Source: Candidatus Galligastranaerophilus gallistercoris (GTDB lineage: Bacteria > Cyanobacteriota > Vampirovibrionia > Gastranaerophilales > Gastranaerophilaceae). Taken from it: a stretch of 10,462 nt of DNA. Below are positions 5,536-10,462 of this stretch, piece after piece. Positions within the stretch are counted from its first letter, which is position 1. Each line of letters starts with the position of its first letter. The translations under genes were made by a program, and so were the position numbers. The notes under the pieces are model-generated. The model was not told the origin of the DNA and ran no database searches. It saw only the letters and a program-made list of their open reading frames with translations. Location: NCBI GenBank assembly GCA_018710795.1, contig DVJH01000123.1:1-10462 (forward strand), in the 5' to 3' direction.

Positions 5536-7679
5536 TATTTTTGGCTTAAATAATCTTTTAATTCCTTACATCTTGTTTTTGCATAGGTTGAATATTCGTC
5601 TTCAACGCCTTCTTTTTGTTTTAATTGTATAAATTTTTCATAATAATTAACCGCCTGGGTATAATCTTCTTTTGTATCGGAAACAACCGCAATCATATAA
5701 TATGAAAGAGAAAAATTCGGATCTTTCGAGATTGAATTTTTATATTCAATCAACGCATTATCCAATTTCCCCGTTTGCTCGAAAATAGCACCTTTATAAT
5801 AATAAGCATAAGGATTTTTCGGATTTTTTGAAATTATTTTATCAAGCATTGTAAGGGCATTTTCATAATCTTTATTTTCATACATTGTAATTGCACTATC
5901 GAGCATTTTGGCTTCTTCGCCTTCATTTAGTGCCGATAATGTATTTTTTGCTTCAATATTATTCGGGTTAATTGTTAAAATTTTATTTAAATATTCTCTT
6001 GCGGACTGTTCGTTTTTGCCTGCAATCATAATATTTGCAATCATAAAAAGCGCATTTTCATCTTTCGGGTTATTTGCCAAAACCCTGTTATAATATTCAA
6101 TTGCTTTTGAATTATCTTTTAATTCATAATAACAATTTGCAATCATTGTTAAAATTTCGGGCGTTTGATATTTTATTTTTAAATAATGATTCAGGGCACT
6201 TTGATAATCGCCCGCATTATAAAATTCCGCACCTTTTGCATAGAGGTTGTTTGCATTTGTTTTTTCAAGATTTGTTTTTATATTCAATAAATCTTTATTG
6301 TCAGGCATTATGCTAAGCCCGTGTGCGGTTACGTTTGCAGCCTTTTCATAATCGTTTTGAAGCATAAAAATCTGTGCAAGGTTTATAAAAGGCTCGGGCT
6401 TATTGGGGTTAATCGAAATCGCTTTTTTATAATATTCTATTGCAGGCGCATAAGCTTTATTTTTATGCATCTCAAAAGCATACTTAAATTGAGCGTCGTA
6501 ATTATTCGGATTATTATTTGCTTCCGTTAATAAATATCCGCCCAATTGTTCTCCGGTCATATCGGACAATAAGGCATTGAGCGCATTTTGGGCGTTCGGG
6601 TCATCTTTTTTTAAGGACAAAATTTCTTTATACTGATTTATTGCGGATTGAATATCGCCCTTTTTTTCATAAAGTTTTGCTTTGTAAAATCTTGCGCTTA
6701 AATCGCCCTGATTTTTAAGAAGAATTTCGTCATACGTTTTAATTGCATTATCATAATCGTTTAATGCCGTATAAACGGAAGCAAGGTTTATTAAAACAAC
6801 GGGGTCATTCGGGTTGATTTGCCTTGCTTTTATATATTGAGCTTTTGCAAGCTCAAATTCGTTTTTCTTCTGTAATACCGCCCCCAAATTAATTAATGCC
6901 TGAGAATCGGTTGAATCCTGTACGCTTCTTGCCATCCAAAGGTTAAGAAGACTGTCTAATAATTCTTTATTGTTGTTTGAATATTCAAGAGCTCTTGAAT
7001 ATTCATCCATCGCAGCGTCTTCATTTCCTATGTCATCTAAAATGAGTGCATATTTAAAATGAAGCATACCGTCATCTCTGCCGATTGAAAGAGCATTCCT
7101 TATGCAATCAATTGCCATTTTCTCGTTATTCAGGCTTTTATAAATATCAGAAGCACTGGAATAAGCGGATTTATTATAAACCGAGCTTTTAAACAACTGT
7201 CTGTATTCATAAATTGAAGCCGCAAGCTCGCCTTGCGCGCGAAGCGCTTTTGCTTCTTTATCGATTTGTTCCGCCGTTTTTAAGGGCGCATACATTCTTT
7301 TTAAATAGCCTAAATTATCTTCCGCTTTATTTATTGTTGCAAGTTTTGATTCATCGGGCGCACTATCCCAGTATTTAAGATAAACAATCGCAGACCTTAA
7401 ATCGTTGATTGCTTTTTTATATGCTTTTTCGGAATCTATATAATATTGCGCACGTGCAAGATATGCCATGCCTAAAGCATTTTGAACCGTTGCATCATAC
7501 GGGCGCTGCCTTAAAACTTTTTTAAATTCAAGGATGGCGGATGAATATTTTTTATCTTTAAAATAAGCAACACCGTTATTGTAATATATGTTAACCCGTT
7601 CATAATTATCAGCAAAAACAGACGGCATTTGCATTAAGAGTAATAAAAGAAATAAAACCGAGGCCGATTTTTTCAACAT
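5535..7679 (-). CDS. Secreted tetratricopeptide-repeat protein
   Basis: This 714-residue protein has a clear signal peptide: a basic MLKK, a leucine-rich core, then SVFA before a likely cleavage at about residue 23. There is no lipobox Cys. The rest is almost wholly tetratricopeptide repeats, at least a dozen, many with the classic spacing of Y/F, A and P, for example units ending in INPNDP, INPNKP, NNPKDE and NPKNP. TPR arrays are protein-binding scaffolds; no enzymatic domain is visible. It should work in the periplasm or on the outer membrane, perhaps in envelope assembly or secretion (inference). It is the first gene of the minus-strand operon. Its ATG has AAGG with a 6-base spacer inside a run AAGGGGG. 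The sequence does not say which partner it binds. Confidence 0.85.
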   Translation of the reverse strand: MLKKSASVLFLLLLLMQMPSVFADNYERVNIYYNNGVAYFKDKKYSSAILEFKKVLRQRPYDATVQNALGMAYLARAQYYIDSEKAYKKAINDLRSAIVYLKYWDSAPDESKLATINKAEDNLGYLKRMYAPLKTAEQIDKEAKALRAQGELAASIYEYRQLFKSSVYNKSAYSSASDIYKSLNNEKMAIDCIRNALSIGRDDGMLHFKYALILDDIGNEDAAMDEYSRALEYSNNNKELLDSLLNLWMARSVQDSTDSQALINLGAVLQKKNEFELAKAQYIKARQINPNDPVVLINLASVYTALNDYDNAIKTYDEILLKNQGDLSARFYKAKLYEKKGDIQSAINQYKEILSLKKDDPNAQNALNALLSDMTGEQLGGYLLTEANNNPNNYDAQFKYAFEMHKNKAYAPAIEYYKKAISINPNKPEPFINLAQIFMLQNDYEKAANVTAHGLSIMPDNKDLLNIKTNLEKTNANNLYAKGAEFYNAGDYQSALNHYLKIKYQTPEILTMIANCYYELKDNSKAIEYYNRVLANNPKDENALFMIANIMIAGKNEQSAREYLNKILTINPNNIEAKNTLSALNEGEEAKMLDSAITMYENKDYENALTMLDKIISKNPKNPYAYYYKGAIFEQTGKLDNALIEYKNSISKDPNFSLSYYMIAVVSDTKEDYTQAVNYYEKFIQLKQKEGVEDEYSTYAKTRCKELKDYLSQK

Positions 7680-7799
7680 AAACCCCCTTAAAATTTAAAG
7701 ATTATACAAATTATACAATGAAAACCCCGAATTTTTAAATTAACTCATAAGCGAATATGTATGTATAGTATAATTTGTTTGTATAAAAGGAATATTTTT
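7680..7799. promoter_or_regulatory. Divergent promoter region between TPR operon and bioGC
   Basis: This is the only gap between the two divergent units and must hold both promoters. On the plus strand TATAAT at 7769-7774 is a good -10 box, placing the start of transcription about 7-10 bases downstream, just before the AAGGA ribosome site at 7787-7791. On the minus strand two TATAAT boxes lie in a perfect 9-bp tandem repeat (ATTATACAA at 7701-7709 and 7710-7718 in plus orientation). No convincing -35 box is seen for either. TTATACAA (twice) and TTGTATAA (7779-7786) form an inverted pair across the region. Confidence 0.55.
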
Positions 7800-8450
7800 A
7801 TGAAATTCTGTCATATAAACCATGATAAAACAAGGCTTTTGATTTTCTTTTGCGGTTTTTATACCGACGAAAACTGTTTTGCCGAATTTGATAATAACAC
7901 ATCGGACATTTTATTCATTTACGATTATTCAAATTTGGATTTTGAAGAAATTTCATATTTTGATTTTTCACCCTACGTTGAAATTAACTTAATCGCATAT
8001 TCTTACGGCGTTTTTGCCGCAAATGAAGCAAAAGATTACCTTCCCCCCGTTGATAAATCAATTGCAATATCGGGGACAATTTATCCGATTGATGAGAATT
8101 TTGGCATTAAACCCAAAATTTTTGATTTAATGCTTTATGCGTTCAGTGAAAATACGATAAAGAATTTTAAAGAAAAAATGGAATTAAACTCCGGGGGCTT
8201 TATAAATAATGCAAAAAGAGAAGTCGAAAATTTAAAAAACGAGTTAAACAATATAAAAAATTATGTTCAAAATAACACCATAAGAAAAAAACTTGAATTT
8301 GATTCCGTTATTATTACAAAAAAAGACAGAATTATTCCCTACGGTGCCCAAAATTTATTTTGGGAAAACCATAAGAATAAAATTGAATTAAATACCGGGC
8401 ATTTTCCGTTTTTTGAATTTAATAATTTTGACGAAATTTTAGAGGTTTAA
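7800..8450 (+). CDS. bioG: Pimeloyl-ACP methyl ester esterase, BioG type (DUF452)
   Basis: BioG removes the methyl group from pimeloyl-ACP methyl ester, ending the BioC/BioG route to the biotin precursor. The 216-residue protein is a small alpha/beta hydrolase of the DUF452 family. LLIFFCGFYTD near 13-23 is the oxyanion-loop region and IYDYSNLDF follows. The nucleophile Ser68 sits in AYSYGV, Asp176 in TKKDRIIP, and His201 in TGHFPFF. ISGTIYPIDENFGI at about 90-103 matches the family's NGT...D..GI segment. I take the ATG at 7800, with AAGGA 8 bases upstream. An earlier in-frame ATG at 7761 lies inside the promoter region and adds 13 residues not seen in the family. bioC follows after 3 bases. 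Confidence 0.85.
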   Translation: MKFCHINHDKTRLLIFFCGFYTDENCFAEFDNNTSDILFIYDYSNLDFEEISYFDFSPYVEINLIAYSYGVFAANEAKDYLPPVDKSIAISGTIYPIDENFGIKPKIFDLMLYAFSENTIKNFKEKMELNSGGFINNAKREVENLKNELNNIKNYVQNNTIRKKLEFDSVIITKKDRIIPYGAQNLFWENHKNKIELNTGHFPFFEFNNFDEILEV

Positions 8451-8453
8451 ACT

Positions 8454-9152
8454 TTGAATTTTGAAAAAGCAAAAACAACATACCGAAAAAACGCCGTTGT
8501 GCAAAAGCAAATGGCAAAATGTCTTATAAATTTTCTTATTAAAAATTACGGGAAAACTTTCGATAATATTTTTGAAATAGGCTCCGGCACAGGGTTTTTA
8601 ACGGATGAGATAAGAAATAATTTAAAATATAAAAAAATAATTTTAAACGACATAACGGATAATTTTACGAATTTTGAGCCGGATATATACCTTAAAGGCG
8701 ATATAAATAAAATCGAATTGCCTTTAGATATTGATTTAATTCTATCAAATGCGGTTTTTCAATGGATTGAAGATTATGAACTGTTGTTTAAAAGATTGCG
8801 TTCAATCTTAAAAAAAGACGGCATTATCGCTTTTTCATATTTCGGCAAAGAAAACTTTATACAAATTAAAAATATAACGGGAATCGGGCTTGAATATCCG
8901 AATTTAGACAAATATATAGAAAAAGAAGGGTTTAAAATTCTTCATTTTGAAGAAGAATTAAAAACCCTTTACTTTAAAGATGTGCATAATTTACTTGACC
9001 ATATAAAATTTACGGGCGTTAAGGCTGAAGACAAGGTTTGGACAAAGAAAGACTATATTGATTTTAAGGATAAATATTTCGAAAAATATAAAGACGACAA
9101 CGGATTTGAACTTACATATCACCCTTTGTATTATACGATTCGGGCTATTTAA
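8454..9152 (+). CDS. bioC: Malonyl-ACP O-methyltransferase BioC
   Basis: BioC transfers a methyl group from SAM to malonyl-ACP, so that fatty acid enzymes can extend it to the pimeloyl stage. The 232-residue protein has the BioC N-terminus FEKAKTTYRKNAVVQKQMA, the SAM-binding motif FEIGSGTGFLT at 40-50, and the family signature SNAVFQWIED at about 98-107. LLDHIKFTGVKA at about 180-191 corresponds to the conserved LL.hlK.tGv segment that separates BioC from other methyltransferases. The start is TTG, backed by AGAGG 8 bases upstream and by the conserved first residues. It follows bioG by 3 bases. The last 8 bases overlap the end of the convergent sigma-factor gene. The remaining biotin genes (bioF, bioA, bioD, bioB) are not nearby. 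Confidence 0.9.
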   Translation: MNFEKAKTTYRKNAVVQKQMAKCLINFLIKNYGKTFDNIFEIGSGTGFLTDEIRNNLKYKKIILNDITDNFTNFEPDIYLKGDINKIELPLDIDLILSNAVFQWIEDYELLFKRLRSILKKDGIIAFSYFGKENFIQIKNITGIGLEYPNLDKYIEKEGFKILHFEEELKTLYFKDVHNLLDHIKFTGVKAEDKVWTKKDYIDFKDKYFEKYKDDNGFELTYHPLYYTIRAI

Positions 9153-10041
9153 TATAATTTAAAAGACGGCTTCTTGTTTCATAATCCATATAAATTTTTC
9201 TGATTGCACGTTTTTCTATTTGCCTTATGCATTCTTTTGTAACACCGTATATATTGCCGATTTCTTCAAGGGTTCTTTTTCCGCTGTCTTCAAGCCCGAA
9301 TCTTAAGGTAATCACTTCCCGTTCCTTTTCTTTTAATATATTGAGCGCTTTTTTGATATCTTTTTTTAATTCTTCCGATTCAATTTCTTTTTCGACGTTT
9401 TGTTTGACGTCTTCAATAATTTCGGATAAATTAAGCTGTTTATCATCCGCTGCATCAAGCGAATTTTCAATTGACAGCGATTTTGTAAAAGCGTTTAAAA
9501 ACGTATTTATTTTATTTTCCGATATCCCCATTTTATCCGCCACGATTGATGGTTTAATCTGACAGTTATATTTTTGTTCAAGCGAATTTTTTATTTTTTT
9601 ATATTTTGAAAGAGTTTCCTGAATATAAACGGGGATTTTCATGCAATGGGATTGTTCGCTTATTGCTTTAAACATGGCCTGTTTTATCCACCAGGTTGCA
9701 TAGGTTGAAAATTTATATCCTAATTTCCAGTTGTATTTATCAAGGGCAACCATTAACCCTAAATTGCCTTCCTGAATTAAATCCGCCATGGATAATTTTG
9801 AGATGTGAATTGATTTTCTTGCAATGTTGATTACCAATCTGAGATTGGATTGAATCAATTTTGTTTTGGCGTTGTTGTCGCCCAAAGATGACAATCTTGC
9901 AAGTTCTTTTTCTTCTTCGGTCGATAAAACGGGGTATTTTGAGATTTTTTTGTAGTAAAAACTTAAGGAATTATCAATTGAATTGTCTTTTGTTTCAATT
10001 TCAAAATCTTTGGAAACTTTAGATACGACAGATTTTTTCAT
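9145..10041 (-). CDS. RNA polymerase sigma-70 family factor (divergent group 2-like)
   Basis: This 298-residue sigma factor has regions 1.2 to 4 but no region 1.1. Region 2 contains NLRLVINIARK, DLIQEGNLGLMVALDKYNWKLGYKFSTYATWWIKQA (about 87-122). Region 3 spans about 140-215. Region 4.2 is TLEEIGNIYGVTKECIRQIEKRAIRK (about 257-282). The core-binding part is standard, but the promoter-reading part of 2.3/2.4 reads QAMFKAISEQSHCMKIP where primary sigmas have QAITRAIADQARTIRIP. It is therefore likely an alternative sigma with changed -10 preference, comparable to cyanobacterial group 2 factors. I place the start at the ATG with GGAG 8 bases upstream. An upstream ATG at 10080 would add 13 residues but has a weak ribosome site and lies inside a palindrome. 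The stop overlaps the end of bioC. Confidence 0.8.
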   Translation of the reverse strand: MKKSVVSKVSKDFEIETKDNSIDNSLSFYYKKISKYPVLSTEEEKELARLSSLGDNNAKTKLIQSNLRLVINIARKSIHISKLSMADLIQEGNLGLMVALDKYNWKLGYKFSTYATWWIKQAMFKAISEQSHCMKIPVYIQETLSKYKKIKNSLEQKYNCQIKPSIVADKMGISENKINTFLNAFTKSLSIENSLDAADDKQLNLSEIIEDVKQNVEKEIESEELKKDIKKALNILKEKEREVITLRFGLEDSGKRTLEEIGNIYGVTKECIRQIEKRAIRKIYMDYETRSRLLNYIK

Positions 10042-10072
10042 ATACTTTTCTCCGAACTTTTGACCTAACCTT

Positions 10073-10092
10073 TTTTGCATGCAAAATTTTGC
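10073..10092. promoter_or_regulatory. Two overlapping palindromes upstream of the sigma gene
   Basis: TTTTGCATGCAAAA (10073-10086) is a perfect 14-bp palindrome. It overlaps a second perfect palindrome, GCAAAATTTTGC (10081-10092), so TTTTGC half-sites occur at regular spacing. With the sigma gene starting at 10041, both lie 32-51 bases upstream of the start codon, a suitable place for an operator. The binding protein is unknown; chance in AT-rich DNA is possible but less likely for a nested pair. Confidence 0.4.
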
Positions 10093-10207
10093 TCTTTTAT
10101 GTAAGACAGAGCCTTAAAACTGATAATGGGATAACGACACTTAATTTTTAAATGAGGGCGCTTAAATTTAAAGCTTATACCGAAGCGCAGACTTTGGTAC
10201 CGGCTTT

Positions 10208-10240
10208 AGTATATCTTCCGTATATCCTTAATATATCATT
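10208..10240. promoter_or_regulatory. Three TATATC repeats phased at 11 bp
   Basis: TATATC occurs at 10210-10215, 10221-10226 and 10232-10237, exactly 11 bases apart, with partly similar flanks (consensus roughly nGTATATCnTT). Direct repeats of 11 bp are the usual binding layout of OmpR/PhoB-type response regulators. The array lies about 170 bases upstream of the sigma start codon. It could control the sigma gene (minus strand); no convincing plus-strand gene follows it inside the window. Confidence 0.4.
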
Positions 10241-10382
10241 TGTGATTTTAAAATACAACATGTTTGTTAAGATATGTTAATGCGAATTTTATTTTTTAAC
10301 CCTGTATTTACATTTCTTAACATAATGACAAATACCTTCTCCGCCCCCGATAGCCCGCAGTGCGGAAATTTCGCATTTATAC

Positions 10383-10412
10383 ATATTAAAAGACACCGTC
10401 TTAAACGGTGTC
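10383..10412 (-). terminator. Intrinsic terminator, minus strand
   Basis: GACACCGT (10392-10399) pairs perfectly with ACGGTGTC (10405-10412) around a 5-base loop. Read on the minus strand the stem is followed by TTTTAATAT, a usable though imperfect U-rich tail. The plus-strand side has no T-tract. It probably ends a minus-strand gene that lies to the right of the window and separates it from the sigma gene. Confidence 0.65.
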
Positions 10413-10462
10413 AGCTATATGTTGTTAGCTTCGGGATTGTGTTGTTAGGTGTCGATAAATAA

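Larger units (their letters stand above)
10042..10462. promoter_or_regulatory. Region upstream of the sigma gene
   Basis: These 421 bases hold no convincing gene. They contain two overlapping palindromes at 10073-10092, an imperfect hairpin at 10178-10199, a phased triple repeat near 10208-10240, TTAACA-like repeats in both orientations at about 10266-10325, a short G+C-rich patch at about 10340-10365 with CCGCA-G-TGCGG (10355-10365), and a terminator hairpin at 10392-10412. The sigma gene's promoter should be here, but I see no clean -35/-10 pair. Confidence 0.5.

Noticed and set aside
7701..7786. BirA operator in the bioG promoter
   Set aside because: The inverted boxes read TTATACAA/TTGTATAA and lack the GTTTAC/GTTAAC core and the 14-16 base spacer of BirA sites.
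7761..7799. Longer N-terminus of BioG from ATG 7761
   Set aside because: It would begin upstream of the -10 box TATAAT at 7769-7774, has no ribosome site, and adds residues absent from the family.
10042..10080. Longer N-terminus of the sigma factor from ATG 10080
   Set aside because: The downstream ATG has a strong GGAG at good spacing. The longer start remains possible but is less supported.
10289..10384. Minus-strand mini-gene of 31 residues
   Set aside because: It starts immediately after the terminator tail with no ribosome site. I keep the region as a low-interest finding only.
10274..10462. Plus-strand open frame of 62 codons reaching the window end
   Set aside because: It crosses the terminator hairpin, has no clear ribosome site, and its translation shows no domain; it ends in a stop at the last base, so it is a chance frame.

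Overview
The window is AT-rich bacterial DNA carrying seven tightly packed minus-strand genes, a divergent two-gene biotin unit, and a convergent sigma-factor gene. The DUF3326 protein (family best known from cyanobacteria), the low G+C, the short leaders and the frequent TTG/GTG starts suggest a non-photosynthetic cyanobacterial relative such as the gut Gastranaerophilales (Melainabacteria/Vampirovibrionia). This placement is an inference from gene content, not a phylogeny.

Layout. 1-535: a gene-free, visibly G+C-richer block of nested repeats and hairpins, with a plus-strand terminator at its left edge. 536-7679 (minus strand, read right to left): a secreted TPR protein, a DusB-type tRNA dihydrouridine synthase, a small GIY-YIG protein, DNA polymerase III delta (holA) and delta' (holB), a DUF3326 protein, and a pilin-like protein. 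Neighbours overlap or are separated by at most about 21 bases, so this looks like one transcription unit. 7680-7799: divergent promoter region. 7800-9152 (plus): bioG-like esterase and bioC methyltransferase, the two steps that remove and add the methyl mask in pimeloyl-ACP synthesis. 9145-10041 (minus): a sigma-70 family factor whose end overlaps bioC tail-to-tail. 10042-10462: upstream region of the sigma gene with palindromes, an 11-bp phased triple repeat, and a minus-strand terminator that probably ends the next gene outside the window.

How the genes fit together. BioC methylates malonyl-ACP so that it can enter fatty acid synthesis, and BioG removes the methyl group at the pimeloyl stage; the later bio genes are not in the window. 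Delta and delta' are two subunits of the clamp loader and are made here from overlapping reading frames. The TPR, Dus, GIY-YIG, DUF3326 and pilin genes share the transcript but have no obvious common pathway.

The most novel-looking signal is the block at 1-535. At least three modules share a conserved purine-rich lead-in and a conserved downstream motif around a hairpin. The stem sequences differ between copies while pairing is kept, including three adjacent compensatory pair changes. That points to a structured repeat element and not to coding DNA. The divergent sigma factor, with a changed promoter-reading region 2.4 and a phased repeat array upstream, is the second item worth pursuing.
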